A stretch of DNA of 64,000 nt from Diabrotica undecimpunctata (GCF_040954645.1 NC_092804.1:39399753-39463752); one strand, 5' to 3'. Positions 1 through 11,900 are shown, counted from the first letter of the stretch. Notes: generated by a model from the letters alone, not told the origin. Translations and numbers: made by a program.

Positions 1-927
1 AACAGTTCGTTCCACCCCGATGGAGTCTCACCATCGCGGAGGGGCTCCAAAGATTTCGTCTTAATTTAACTTGTTCCATTCCTTCGTATATCTTCTTCGT
101 ATATATTCTCTTCGAATTGATGTAGTTCGGTAGTTCCGTAGTTAGCCATCAAATCTGAATTCAAATAAATTAGATTAGTTTGTAGTTTATTACAACCCAG
201 TTTGGAAAAAGAAAAACATTTTTAATGCACTGAAAAATATATATCTTTCATACTTCACTTTTGTAGAATCAGCCGAATGTTGTAAATATTACAAACTACA
301 CATAGAACATAGATAACAATCCATTGATGTATTTATGTTAACAACGGGGGTATCGTGTCAGTCGGTTATTAAAAGGGCTGTCAGCAACTCACAAATCGCT
401 GATAACGCACATAATAAATTCTCTCTACATCCAAACAAGTGTGTTTGGAATGTTCAACTGCTGATGCAGTCAAATTACTGCAAATACTACAATTCCGTTA
501 ACCATTCTACTTTATAATAAAAGATGATTTATTCTTTTGATGAGTTAATCAGGCAACATTATTAATTGGCTACTTGGGTATATTTTTTGGCTGCTTTTTT
601 GGGTAGCTTTTTATTGGATATATTTTTTGGGAATAAACCACAAGAATTGTAATTCAATTAAATATTTTTGACTTTTGGACGGAAATAGTTTGAATACACT
701 TTATTGAATAATACATATAAATATATAAATAATATAAATAACCTTTAAATATGTTTCTTCTATTAATTAACGGTACATGAATTCTTGAGGATGTAGATTT
801 AAATTGTACCGATCTTCATGCCATGTAGTCTACTTCCAGATAAAACGATTTTAAAGATTTTATTGTATCTGATGATCTTTCTATACTTGGTGTCTTCAGC
901 AAAGAAATAATGAAATGAGTCATCTGC
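1..927. other. No gene recognised
   Basis: AT-rich sequence opening with about 50 bases of more GC-balanced DNA. The short open frame at 335-517 resembles nothing I know and has no splice or codon support. I see no repeat boundary here. Confidence 0.5.
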
Positions 928-1795
928 GTGATCTCTTAAGTTATCGTATAATTTAGTTGTTCCTATGAGTTTTACCACGAAGCGTGTCAGTAGAGGAGAA
1001 TCATCATCATCATTCTGGCTTACAATCCTACGTGCGTCCTAGCCTCCTCAAGAATTTCTATCCAATCGTCCCTATCCATCGCCTTTCTCCGACAAGCACG
1101 TATTCCCATATTTCTCATGTCGTCATCGATGTTATCAAGGAACCTTGTTCTAGGTCTTCTTCTTCTTCTCTGACCAATTGGTCTACCAAGGAGCGTTTTT
1201 CTAGCTGGGTCATTTTGTTCCATCCGCATTACATGCCCTATCCACCTCAGACGTCCTATATTAATATGTTTTACGATATCAGGTTCCTGTAAGTCCAGGT
1301 CTCTAAACCATATGTTAGGACTGGGCGTATTATTGTTTTGTAGAGTTTTATTTTTGTATTTCTCGATATAATAGTGGATTTAAGGAGGAGATTGAGCCCA
1401 AAATAGCATCTGTTCGCCGTGCAAATTCTGCAGTTTATCTCTGCGTTAATTCTTTTCAGTGTTAAGGAGTACTCTTTTCAGTATTTGTGGTTGCGTGCTT
1501 ATTTTCATATACTTCGTTTTGTTGGTGTTTATTATTAAACTCATTTTTGAAGCTGATTCTTTTAATGCTACATACGCCTCCCCTACAGCGTTTCCGTTTT
1601 CCCAAGAATATTGATGGATTGGAGAATTTATTTTTTATTTAGCGTATGGAATATTAAGAACACGTAATTAAAATCAATATTTTTTTAAAAAAGGTTCTTT
1701 GGTGTATTAAAAATGAACATCTAATATATCAATATAATCTAAAATATTTTCGGTCGCATTCAGAAATTCCATCTTGTTAGTTTTTCTCTTGTCGA
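928..1795 (-). mobile_element. LINE endonuclease-region relict, split by a later insertion
   Basis: The pieces 928-1001 and 1621-1795 align in order with 18655-18895, where the minus strand still encodes the end of an APE-type endonuclease (motif RRGANADSDHYLV). At 18.7 kb the two halves are contiguous; here they are separated by 619 bases of another LINE. Reading frames are destroyed. Past 1795 the similarity stops at a SINE and may resume near 2297, where AGTAGTGATCAGA recurs. Confidence 0.65.
1002..1620 (-). mobile_element. 5'-truncated LINE 3' end with (ATG)n tail
   Basis: The minus strand 1229-1020 encodes the classic C-terminus of an RTE/Proto2-like reverse transcriptase: a HVMRMEQNDPA stretch, a basic GRPIGQRRRRRPRTRFLDNI segment, then DRDDWIEILEEARTHVGL. 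Its 3' end is a short (ATG)n tract, seen as CATCATCATCAT on the + strand, the simple-repeat tail common in these LINEs. The direct repeat GGAGAAT occurs at 995-1001 and 1621-1627 and is present once in the empty paralogous site at 18.7 kb, so this is its target duplication. Confidence 0.8.
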
Positions 1796-2057
1796 TCGGA
1801 TAGCCAAGCGGGCTGGGCGGCTGGCTTCTCCTTCGCTTCACTGCGAGAGATGTCAGTTCAATCCCCAGCTCGGTGTACAGAAAACAAAAAGGCTAACGCA
1901 GCAGTTTAAAATTCTAAATGAATCTGCGGCTTAGTCTAGAATATGCTGGTATCTGATGGGCCTATGGTGGAGCAGTACGGCAAGAGATAAGGGCTTGCGG
2001 CTTGGTGATACTGCTCCATAGATCCCTACCGGAAGGGCGTGTGCCGCCTAAATACCG

Positions 2058-2060
<3 letters not shown>
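1796..2060 (+). mobile_element. tRNA-derived SINE
   Basis: An RNA polymerase III promoter is visible: A box TAGCCAAGCGGG near 1801 and B box GTTCAATCCCC near 1856, with tRNA-like spacing. A non-tRNA body follows, containing GATCCCTACCGGAAGGG, and then a pure (TA)n tail. A diverged copy of the same head lies on the minus strand near 60.3 kb. It is transcribed by Pol III and mobilised by a LINE in trans; it encodes nothing. Confidence 0.8.

Positions 2061-2151
<91 letters not shown>
2061..2151. repeat. (TA)n microsatellite, SINE tail
   Basis: About 45 uninterrupted TA units directly after the SINE body. An open frame of Tyr-Ile repeats across it is an artefact. Confidence 0.95.
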
Positions 2152-2154
<3 letters not shown>

Positions 2155-3060
2155 TTTCTTGCTGTTCTGTCAATATATTATTACAGAATACATTATTTTG
2201 TTTATATTCTCTATTTTTGTTTGTATTTTTAAGTCCTTCTACCTATTATCGTTCATGTTTAGAACATCTTTTCCTTCTGGCCATTACCCTTTTTTCAGTA
2301 GTGATCAGATTTCGCAAGAAATCTATGTCTAAATCTGTCTAATTAAAGAATCTATTGAAACTGACTGAATAACGAAATTCTATGCCATCAAAAGAAGAAT
2401 ATTTAGCAGGATTTTTTTATCTATACTAAAAGAAGAAGTAGCTAATAAGAAAAGAACAAAATTGATAAGGTAAGAATATATCGTGACACATCGTTTATAA
2501 TTTAATAAAAACCATAACACAAACGTCCCTACACCTAGATTTGTGCTATCCAGATACTATAGTCTGCCAAATATTAAATAAAATTAGTCATACGAAATCA
2601 CGCGCCGTAAGTGATGAAATTTAGCCGAAATCACGGCCCATAATGAATTCTAGGACATTTTAAATTCAATCATTGGCGGCGCGTAATAATGTTTCCTTCC
2701 AAGTCAGTTTACATTATAACAATAGAATATTATATTTCTGATTTTATTAATAAAATTTTTTTTTAAAAATAAAAAAAGTTTTTATTCACACTAATAATGT
2801 GTCAACTGAGCAGATGTGCGGAAGTTGACTATATACCTAAAGATGTAAAATACTCGTATTCCAAAGTCTTCTAAAAACCTGCCAAAACGTGTTTATTTGA
2901 AAGAAGTTATATATCGAGTCATGCTTTACATGAATCATATTGTTACAAATACAATACTCCTAGCAGTTGATTCTACGTGTTCCGTTTACGGCAGTAAACA
3001 AAACGAAACGCAATTATCAAGATTCTATAGTTTTATACTATTTTTTTGTGAATTTAGCAA
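2152..3060. other. No gene recognised
   Basis: AT-rich. Around 2600-2690 a GC-richer patch carries ACGCGCCG and GGCGGCGCGTAATAATG in opposite orientation; the TATTACGCGCCG core recurs in the hairpin at 30.2 kb, which suggests a shared small foldback family. No coding signal. Confidence 0.4.
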
Positions 3061-3082
3061 ACATTAGTGGTACCAGAACATC

Positions 3083-4162
3083 ATGGAAAAAGCCAAAGAC
3101 ATCTCACCAAGGAAAATAGCGAAAATAAAATTTTTATTATTGATCATTAATCACTCCAACAGAAAAATAGCTTCAATTTCTAAAGTTTCAAGGGCAACTG
3201 TGGACTTTGTAAAAAAAAACTTGAAGAAAATTTGGATTTGATCCCACGTCATATACAAAAATGTGGTCGAAACAAATTACAACACCACGAGATGAAAAAA
3301 AAAATTCGAGATATTGTTTTGGCAAACAGAAAATAACTTCAAAGGATATTAACGAAAATTATGCAGAAGTCTGGCACCAAATAGGTCCAGATAGCTCGTC
3401 CCCGAATAAACGATCTGGCGTTTTCATCATGTAGTCCTGCAAAAAAGCAGCTACTCACACCAGCCTTAAAGAAAAAAAGGCTTCAAAGGGCTAAAGATCA
3501 TAAAGATTAGACCATTGATGATTCAAATCAGGTAAATAACATTACTTAACATTGTTTTCTTTTATATAGTTTACAGTTAATCAATTTGTCCACGATTCTA
3601 AAATAATAATAATATTCTAGGTTTGTTTTTCGAACGAATCTATCATGCAGATCCTCATGGATAGAGCTGAATTTATAAAGAGAAAACCTGGAAAAAAATA
3701 CAAAGCTTCCATCTTCCTTACTGACAACCAGATAAAGGAGCACGACTGGACTGGCAATTCGCCAGATCTGAATCCAATAAAAAATCTTTGAAAGCTCATG
3801 AAGAAATTTCTAATGAAATTATAACCACAAAGCGGCAATTGATCTAGCGTTTAATACCAGTATGGCACAAGAGTGAAAAAATTCCACAAAATTGCCAGAA
3901 ATTCATAGAAAGTATACCAAGAAGGTGCCAGGCAGTCATTGTTACAAAGGGTGACCCTACCAAGTATTAGGCTTAAGGCATATTTTTAAGTGTTTTCATG
4001 TAATTACTCGTTTCTTTTTTAATATCTGTACACTCTATAAGGTTCTAAATCATAGTAAAATAGAGTTAAGCATAAAAATATGTTTTATAGCTCAATTACA
4101 TACCAATATTAAACAAAAAGTAAAATTTTATGGAGTCTCCAATAATTTGATTACCCACTGTA
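3083..4162 (+). pseudogene. Tc1-family transposase relict with 3' inverted repeat
   Basis: Broken Tc1/mariner transposase. The N-terminal helix-turn-helix region starts at the ATG at 3083 (MEKAKDISPRKIAKIKFLL). A middle block resembles Tc1 PLLTP..KKKRLQRAKDHK. The C-terminal block has DWTGNSPDLNPIKNL and ends SIPRRCQAVIVTKGDPTKY followed by TAG at 3968-3970. Several frameshifts and stops occur, and the region with the first catalytic Asp (normally SDE) is missing near 3530-3620. The end at 4131-4162 (TGGAGTCTCC...CCCACTGTA) has the look of a Tc1 terminal repeat; no matching left end was found. Confidence 0.8.
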
Positions 4163-5712
4163 CCTTCATTTTATTAGCATCAATAAAAACGATAAATTGC
4201 ATCAAAGGAAGAACCGGAATAAAAGTGAACGTTTAACTTGCATGGCAACAAGAAAACCTGCACTACACTGCAAGTCACTAAATACTAATATACATACAAG
4301 TCAATATCATTTAAAACAATAATATAATATAAATTTGATTCTAAATAACACCCTTAATGGGCATATATTATCTGATCACTTTTAAAAACTACCTATCATT
4401 TTTCTTGAAGGTCTTGTCATTTCAAAACAGTTTTTACTTCCTTTTGTTAACAGTTGGTTGTTGCCACTCAGAGTGTCATGTCCCTTTTTTGAGCTGGAAA
4501 TTTGTATGTTCCCTTAAAAAATGTAATCCCTTATCATCGACCTAGTGTCCTAACGATTATAATATTTGTTACTCTAATTATGGAATTTAAGGATCATATG
4601 ACCTCATTATGTAGCTAGTTCCAATTAGTTGATAGACGTAAGTATTAACCACATAAACTAAAAGGTGGTCTGAACGAATTAATGAATAGTTCGCTACGCA
4701 ATTTTCTTCATTAGTGGGGTCGGCTTTCTTAATTTTCCTTTTTGACGAGCCGTGTTTTTACTATTTATGGCGCCTGTTTACCTAACATCTGTGACATTTT
4801 TTAAAGTAACATTCATATTACTTTATGATTAAATTTTATAGTTTAAAGTTTCATTCAAATAAGAATTTTATCATTTATAAGGCATTTTATTCATACAGTC
4901 CTTTGTTCTTTATTGAATTTATTCTCTGCGGGGCATTTTCTGTCTGAATCTTTTTCCGGATAATATAATTCATTGAAGGTAATATTATTATTCACGCATT
5001 TTTAGTTGTAATGACAGCTAATTTTACTGCCATTGAATTTTTAATATTTGAATTTAGTAGCGATAAGAATGTCTTCATGTGTCTTTTTTAAAGAAACACG
5101 AGGATAGACACTAAATTTGATGACATTTTTAAATTGTCCTTAAAAAATAAGCTATGCTTTTATAAGGATTTTCTGTACCTAAATACAGGGTGTTTTGATT
5201 TATTTCGATTTTTCCAAAAATGTAAAGTTTTAAAAAACATTTAATATCTATGAATCTGAACTTGGGGATAAATTTGTTCTTTAGCACTAATAGAAGTATA
5301 TTTGTCATTTTTAAACTTGTATTTATACATAGTATTTTAACCTCGGAAACCTTTTTTGGATGGTGCTAAAAAGGTCACCAATGGAGACACTGCGAACGGC
5401 AGCTAGGTGGTTGGTGGAGAGCGAGTTGGGTGGTAGAAACTAGCTTTTCGAACCAGGAATGGATTCAACAGAAGAAATAATAAAGATAAGACAAGATAAG
5501 ATGGATTAGAAAAGATAGAGAAATAGATAACAGGAGGGATAGGTAAAATTACCAAAGATAAGAGAAGATAAGAAAAAGGGCGCCACTTAACTTTTTGGGG
5601 TTACAAAGCGGAAAATTAAGAAATCTTAGAAACGAAAAGAGATAAGGAGAGATAATTCGGTTCTGACAGCAAATACAAAAAAATATATTAACAATTAATT
5701 AATAAATAAATA
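4163..5712. other. No gene; GATA-like purine tract at 5470-5680
   Basis: AT-rich non-coding DNA. ACAGGGTGTTTTGATTT at 5187 looks like one end of a DNA transposon, but no partner end was found. From 5470 to 5680 the + strand is a degenerate AGATAAGA-type repeat rich in purines. Confidence 0.4.
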
Positions 5713-5975
5713 GGGCCTGCGTAGCGCAAGCGGTAGGATTCTTGCCTCGCACGCCGGTGGTCCGGAGTTCCAATCCTACCGCCGGCAAGAACAACTAGAC
5801 ATTTTTAAAAATGTCTATAGGCCCCAGGTCGACTCAGCCTGAATAAAATGAGTAGAAGGTTGAAGCGTAGCACTGGCCATGTTACCTTCCTTGTATACCG
5901 TAGGCCCTAGATATAGCAGACTACCCTGCTATACTCCCAAAGCCGGGAAAAGCGGTATAAAACAGGAGACTATTA
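5713..5975 (+). mobile_element. tRNA-derived SINE
   Basis: The head has A box TAGCGCAAGCGG and B box GAGTTCCAATCC separated as in a tRNA gene. A body of about 170 bases follows and ends in a (TTA)-rich tail (ATTATTATATAATAAATAAA). It is a different tRNA head from the SINE at 1.8 kb. Non-coding. Confidence 0.75.
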
Positions 5976-7534
5976 TTATATAATAAATAAATGTGGTCAA
6001 CACACTACATAAACAAATAATAAATAATATGTTCGGTGGAATTCGTCCACCTACTTACCTAAAAACATATACAGCCTGATCTTTCTCTTGGTCGAAGATA
6101 TCGTGATAGTTAAATAATTTTATTAGCAAATATTCAGAGATACTCTATTATCAGGAAACTTATTAGGGGTAGATAAATAAAATTCAGTAGGTAAACAAAC
6201 AAAATATATTCAATAACTGAATCACCAGACGGGTGAATTCCAAAAATAAGAAATACAAATAAATCTACCGTAACATGTAAAAAAATACAAAATCTTTCAA
6301 TATCATAGTCACAGACACATGCACATATAAATAAAATATAACATTAAGGAGAACTTGATGTTTTAAAAAAATATCCAAAAGAGTGGATCATATAAATATC
6401 TCTCTTTAATGTTTTAGGCTTATCTCGAGATAATTGGGTTTAAAAGTAATAATTTATAGCAAGTACAAAATAATATTAAATTAATTTACAATAAAGTTTG
6501 CAGAAGTACAGAGACAAGATTATAAAAAACCGTTTTACCAAAAATTAAAATAAGGACCAATCCGCACTTGGTTCACAAGAAGCTACTTGCACAGCTTTTA
6601 TTTAAAAAATGAATGTTTGTAATTAATATTTGTTATTGAAAAGATATGAAAGTTACTGAAAGTTCTGAAAAGTGCAATTGGTGAAATCGTTGTTCGTTAG
6701 AGGAATTGATTGCATCTTAAATGTTGCCTCTTAAATCGCACTGAATTTAAACTGTACTCAACTGTAGTATCAAACACTGAAGTCAATTTTGTGTTGTGTT
6801 TGGTGTTAGATCAAACTACTTGAGATACAATAGAAGTGTATATATACACTTATTAAATTTCCAGAAAACTAAATACCTACGTCTAAACTCTTAGACGACG
6901 CAACCAAAAGTCAGTCTAATCTCTTAGACTACCCAACGAAAAGTGATCCTCTTTTTCTTAAATTGGACAAACTATTCCCTAGAACAGGGTCATCCCCACT
7001 TAAAGGACTGCCTCTTAACAAGAACCGACTTATTTTCATTTTCGGCGTAAACACATAAACATAACGGTATTTTTTAAAAAGAGAAGCAAAAAGGCAAATA
7101 ATGTACCATATTGAGGGCAAGATTCTCTTTGAATTAAAGCTATTTGTAAGAAGTTTAACAAATTTTATTACTCTCTTCCTAGCTCTATAAAAAAGTTCTT
7201 CGCTGTTCTTTGTTCCCAAAAAAATGACGATTGCTCTCAAATTTCTAACAAAGCAGCCATCAAGTAATCTGCATGTTTCGGTACTTCTTTTAAGAAATAA
7301 AAAAGCTGAAAGATATCGAAGAATTAGGTCTATAAAGATACAAAATCTAAAGTACCGTTACCTGCTCATAAAAAATTATATCGGCACCTCTCACTCGTTT
7401 CGGCGAGGTGCACAAGGAAGATTTTTGGATACGGCCATTGGCGTAGCTGCGGTTAATTGCAAAAGGTTTTTAAAATTAATCTTAAAGTAATATATAATAA
7501 TTAAATACTAATCTAATTAAAAAAAAAAGGTTAC
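5976..7534. other. No gene recognised; paired small palindromes at 6878-6945
   Basis: No open frame shows recognisable homology; the two about 90-100 codon frames at 6929-7240 (minus) and 7224-7490 (plus) overlap on opposite strands and look random. Two near-identical palindromic units, GTCTAAACTCTTAGAC and GTCTAATCTCTTAGAC, lie about 35 bases apart, each followed by a CAACnAAAAG-like segment, i.e. a diverged tandem duplication. Confidence 0.4.
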
Positions 7535-7655
7535 AGTATCTCTGAACAAAAATAAGTTTATTTAACGTTTCGATTTCCACTTCGGAAATCATATTTGGAA
7601 AACGTCAAATAAATAAAACTAATTTTAAAGTAAAATAGTGGCTTGTTCCCAACAA
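7535..7655 (-). repeat. Penelope-like terminal repeat fragment with hammerhead-like stem
   Basis: On the minus strand GATTTCC-GAAGT-GGAAATC forms a 7-bp stem followed directly by GAAAC, the stem II plus GAAA layout of hammerhead ribozymes. Copies of the same core lie at 18.0 kb and 54.6 kb, and all three carry a GGGAAYAAGCCAC block; here that block is in the opposite relative orientation (GTGGCTTGTTCCC near 7640). The upstream CUGAUGA core is degenerate (AATATGA), so catalysis is doubtful. Confidence 0.5.
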
Positions 7656-7754
7656 AAATAGTAAATTTTATAAGATGCTACAAAAAATAGCAGCAATCGG
7701 ATGTCTTCTTCTGAATCCCAATCCCCACGTTGAATTTAATAATGAAGCTTCTAC

Positions 7755-7852
7755 CGGTGGCGGATCTTGACATTTGCCTTGAGAGGAGAACTTACAAATT
7801 GGAAGGGGGGGGGGGGGATTTCCCTATTTTCCTCCCCTTGTATCCGCCTCTG
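7755..7852. mobile_element. 98-bp hAT-type MITE
   Basis: The termini CGGTGGCGGATC and ATCCGCCTCTG form an imperfect inverted repeat of the hAT type. The element is flanked by a perfect 8-bp duplication GCTTCTAC (7747-7754, 7853-7860), the length made by hAT transposases. A run of G lies at 7805-7817. Confidence 0.8.
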
Positions 7853-8148
7853 GCTTCTACTAATCTTTTCGTCTGAATCACACTTATAGTTAACGTCATA
7901 AATATTGAAATTCTGCAATTGATGAACTCTTTTTATTGATTGTTACTTTTATACCAATGTTTTGCTTGGTAATTCTCAAACTCAATTGTAGTATGGCTTA
8001 TTTATTTAGAATTTGTACGATTTCTATATTTGTATGCATTAGTATTACAATGTCACTGGCTTTACAGGTTTTGTTGCAATTTACTTTCATATTAAAAATT
8101 ATGGTAATGTAAAAAATTCTCTCTTCTCTTGAAAAATTTATCTATTTT

Positions 8149-8192
8149 TAAAAGACAAATATACTGGATATTTCCAGTATATTTGTCTTTTA
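8149..8192. repeat. Perfect 20-bp hairpin, 4-base loop
   Basis: The arm starting TAAAAGACAAATATAC (8149-8168) pairs perfectly with 8173-8192 around the loop TATT. It lies 130 bases upstream of the first visible exon. Whether it is a MITE remnant or a transcribed hairpin cannot be told. Confidence 0.85.
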
Positions 8193-8322
8193 TGTCTATT
8201 ATGTTTGCAGAGTTTTTAGTGAAATTATATTTCTCCTGTAACTATATTTGTTCTTTTAATTTACTATTATAGTAGTAATAATAGTAATAACAGTAATAAT
8301 ATTATTAACTCTATTATTGTAG

Positions 8323-8638
8323 GTTCGATGGCATGATCGGGAAGTAGACGGAGTATACCTAAATAAGTCTGGCTGGGTCCAAGTAGAACAACGATCACTT
8401 GACGAAAGTAAACGGATCAGTTCTGTCGATTTAACGAAAATACCACCAAAAAGAGTACCCGGAAAACTCACCGATTATCACTTCAACAGCGAGCCAGGCT
8501 CCGAACGACCTTCTGTGCTAAGTTTCCAATCAACCGAGTATATTCGAAAAAGTGCCTCACCTTCACCACCCCTAGAATCCCCATCGCTAACACCCATCAT
8601 ATCTCCACCTCCAGCCTTTCAGGATAAGGTTGAGAAAG
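8323..8638 (+). CDS. Host gene, internal exon 1 of 8 (unrecognised protein)
   Basis: Open from an acceptor (TATTGTAG) to a donor (GTAAGA); begins at phase 0 and leaves one base (G) for the next exon. It encodes about 105 residues opening VRWHDREVDGVYLNKSGWVQ, then a Ser/Pro-rich stretch (SASPSPPLESPSLTP). The compact, Trp-bearing first 35 residues look more ordered than the rest of the protein and may be a conserved motif; I do not recognise it. There is no start codon here, so at least one upstream exon is missing from view. The exon is unbroken while every transposon frame around it is decayed, which argues for constraint. Confidence 0.82.
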
Positions 8639-10360
8639 GTAAGATAGAAAAAAAGTTTTTTCAAATTAGGTCAGGATATTTTTTAGTAGATTGATTTAGG
8701 TACTATTAGACAAAAAATGAAACAATGGGCTCTAGAAGTTGTGTTTATGTACCACATATAACTTACATTAAATGTAATTGAATAGAGAGAACGATTTTCT
8801 AGGTGGAAATTTCAATATAACTAGACTATATGTCACATAACTTTTTTTCTGATTATTTTACAATAAAATGACATTAGATCAATATTATAGGGGGTTTCTG
8901 AAAGAATAATTTTCACTACACAAATTGTTTAATTTTATTAATTTCCCTGTTGAAGAACACCATTCTTTTATTATATATTTTAAACGAACCAATAGGCTAA
9001 TTTTTTATTCATATAATTTATTATTTTGTTAACATTCCTATGGTATTATTAGTTTATTATCGACCTTTTTGCCGACAGCCTGTGAGGTAGATTTTGGAAG
9101 CGCGTTTTTTTAAATGATATCCCCAATATTACGCATTATTATATATTTAAACAGTTGTTTTCCAGCTATTATTGTTTATTTTCTTTTATGGTCCAGACTG
9201 CGATTTAAGATCTAATTCAGTATCGAAGGTGAATGTTTGCGAAAGAACGGAAGCTAGAATTGCCGTCATTGTAGGTAATTCATCTTCGAATTTTTCGATT
9301 AATTTTAATATTTAAATAATATCACTGCAGGTTTCACCAGAACAATTGAGGCATACTGCAAAGTATTTGAGACCTACTTGTCGGCAGCCACATATATTTT
9401 GTTTCGCTTACATCTGCAGAAAATTAGTTTCAAAATTTCGAGAGTGCTGGAGTTCTGACAGTTTTGATTGGCATTCAAATTATTCCATGCTTTTCCTGCC
9501 TTCATCCCAATATTTTCTGACGATAAACTCTAACACAGGGAAAACGAGCTGCATCTTGTGTTGGCGGAGGGCGAAGATAAGTTAAATGTAATTTTGGTCA
9601 CTGTCTTAGCGAATCGTTAGTATCTCATGATGTTAGAGAAGCATCTTTATTTCCACCTCATAAAGAGACGAAAGAACGTTCGCCAACGACAGTGGGCAAA
9701 AATAGCTCGGCTTTCTCACTGAGGGATAATGCTCATCCGCTAGCTAACTCAGGATGGTTCTGTAAAATTTTGATGAACTTAAGTTTGCTGATCTTGTGAA
9801 CTATTAATATTTTGTTGCATCCTGAAAAGGCATGACGAAACAGCAAATTCTCTGCACTGACGTCGCCATATATAAAACTTGAAGGGCAGTATAATTGATG
9901 AGACTTACACCTTTTTGAAGTTTGAAAAAAATTGGACACTTTGGACACACAACATTAGACTGCTTCCTTCTTAATGCCGTGAGGAAGACAAGAATGTCAA
10001 TTTCCTTTACTACTACTAAAAGAAGGATTTGTGACATTTTGTTTTGAATTTTGATGTTGGTTTTATTGACTGGTGGTTCCCAAGTTAGGTGTAGATTTAG
10101 GGCGTCATATCTACTATTGAGGCTTTCTTGTGTTTACAGTTATATGACCTCTCTTATTGTTCTCATTTTGTAGTGTAGGATAGTTGCAATTGCTGAGTCT
10201 TATTATTATTTTTGAGATGAGTCTCATCTCTAACCACACACTCAAATTTTAAATATCATTAGTTTAATGTAATTAGTGATTATATTTATTACCCTTAGAA
10301 AAGAAATATCACCACTTCTAGTAGTATCCAGGTATCTGAAAATTAAAAGTATACAGGCAT
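8639..10360 (+). other. Intron, nothing recognised
   Basis: AT-rich intron sequence. Short open frames at 9346-9585 (plus) and 9733-10037 (minus) match nothing I know. A few GC-richer patches (9630-9760) may be old transposon debris. Confidence 0.5.
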
Positions 10361-11380
10361 TCAATCGTGTACTTTGATTTTTTATTTTATTTTTGAATAT
10401 TGTTTAAGCGATATTAAATATAATACAAATCCTAATGTAGTGTATGAAAGTAAGAAGAGGCTAGATAAAACATTTACTACCATCGATGAATATTTCTAAG
10501 TCATATAAATCAATCGTGTACTTTTATTTTTGAATATCGTTTAAGCGATATTGAAGACGATACAAATCCTAGTGTGGTTGACAGAGTGGTAGAAGTCAGT
10601 GAAGAAAACGGACTGTCCCTAAACACAAAAAAGACACAATTTATGGTAATTACAAAAGCCCAACAGCGCCAAGAAAACATAACATTACATGGAGAACAAA
10701 TTAAAAAAGTTGAAAAATATAAATATATGGGTACAATAATTAACGAAAATAATTAGTACACAGAAGAGATTAAGGCAAGAATAGGACAGGCAAGAAATTC
10801 TTTCAACAAACTGAAAAAAGTACTCTGCAGCAGGGACATTTCTTTAAAGATAAGACTTCTGAGATGCTACGTGCTCTCCGTATTATTTTATGGGTTGAAG
10901 GCTTGGACATTAAAGAAAGATGTTTCGGACAGATTAGAAGCCTTCGAGTTATGGGCCTACAGAAGGATATTAAGAATAAGTTGGGTGGATAGAGTCACGA
11001 ATGTCGAGGTGTTTAGAAGAATGGGAAAAGATAAAGAGGTTTTAAATACAATTAAAGTCAGAAAACTGCAATATCTGAGACATGTCATGAGGGGCGAGCG
11101 GTATAACTTGCTGCTATTAATAATACAAGGAAGAATACAGGGTAGAAGGAGTCGCGGAAGAAGACGCATCTCCTGGTTAAACTATTTGAGAGTTTGGTTT
11201 AACTGCACTTCTGCTGACCTCTTTAGAGCAGCAGTATCGAAAGTGCGAATTGCCATTATGGTTGCCAACCTTCTTAGAGGAGATGGCTCATGAAGAAGAA
11301 AAAATCCTAGTGTACTGTATGAAAGTAAGAAGAGGCTAGATAAAACATTTACTATTATCGGTGAATATTTCTAGGTCATA
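10361..11380 (+). repeat. 149-bp tandem duplication, second copy split by a LINE
   Basis: Copy 1 spans 10361-10509, beginning TCAATCGTGTACTTT and containing TGTATGAAAGTAAGAAGAGG. Copy 2 starts at 10510 with the same words, is interrupted at 10576, and resumes at 11302-11380. The copies differ by scattered substitutions and a small indel, so the duplication predates the LINE insertion. Confidence 0.8.
10576..11301 (+). pseudogene. 5'-truncated LINE: reverse transcriptase C-terminal part
   Basis: Encodes the region after the catalytic palm of an RTE/Proto2-like reverse transcriptase. It runs from GLSLNTKKTQFMVITK through YKYMGTIINENN, a TAG stop at 10754, then RRILRISWVDRVTNVEVFRR, the basic GRIQGRRSRGRRRISWLNYL and a terminal LFRAAVSKVRIAIM motif. 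The stop splits an otherwise long frame. The element is flanked by AAATCCTAGTGT at 10564-10575 and 11302-11313 (12-bp target duplication) and ends in GAAGAAGAAAAA. A 107-base fragment of a related 3' end sits at 38.6 kb and a longer relative at 57 kb. Confidence 0.85.
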
Positions 11381-11717
11381 AATCTAAGTAAATAAAGCGG
11401 TATTCTACACCACTTTATTTCTTAATATCCACGTTACATATTAACTCTTGGTACACCAATCCTGAAGGAGTTCGTTTAGGATATTGCATTTCTTTGTTGA
11501 AATATGTATTATCTCTCATTTTATTAATATTTATTATTTTTAATGAGAATTAACCAAAATTTCATTAAACAATTGTAGTGCAAATCTAAACGTCAAAAAA
11601 CTGAATTTCCACATAGTGGTTAATTTCCATTTAAGATAGTAAATAATAAAATTAATTGGTAATGATAACTTGCTCTTTTGGTCAAACATTACTTATTATC
11701 TTAACGTTTTCTTTTAG

Positions 11718-11900
11718 GTCTTATAAAGAGGAGTAGGACGTTTTTTGGAAAAACTCCTTTTCTGCCTCGATCGAATGCTATTGAAGACAGCGATGCGAGT
11801 CCCCCTTCTACACCACAGTGGAAGAAAACAGGGAAGATTCCACCATCTCCTCTTTGGAATCCAAGCGGAAAACCTATTCCGTCTCCACAATGGAAGTTAG
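11718..11900 (+). CDS. Host gene, internal exon 2 of 8
   Basis: Bounded by acceptor TTCTTTTAG and donor GTAAGA. It takes GT to complete the split Gly codon from exon 1 and leaves one base. The roughly 61 residues open LIKRSRTFFGKTPFLPRS and then enter the repeat region: PPSTPQWKK, PPSPLWNPSG, IPSPQWK. The P-x-SP-x-W pattern continues in the next exon, so the tandem repeat spans an intron. No catalytic domain is visible; proline-rich repeats of this type often serve as docking sites, which is inference only. Confidence 0.85.

Noticed and set aside
1796..1870. Possible genuine tRNA gene
   Set aside because: A and B boxes are good, but no acceptor-stem pairing is visible and a SINE body with (TA)n tail follows.
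2002..2232. 76-codon ORF over the TA repeat
   Set aside because: Tyr-Ile repeats from the (TA)n microsatellite; not a gene.
6929..7490. Overlapping ORFs on both strands
   Set aside because: Neither resembles a known protein; overlapping frames in AT-rich DNA are expected by chance.
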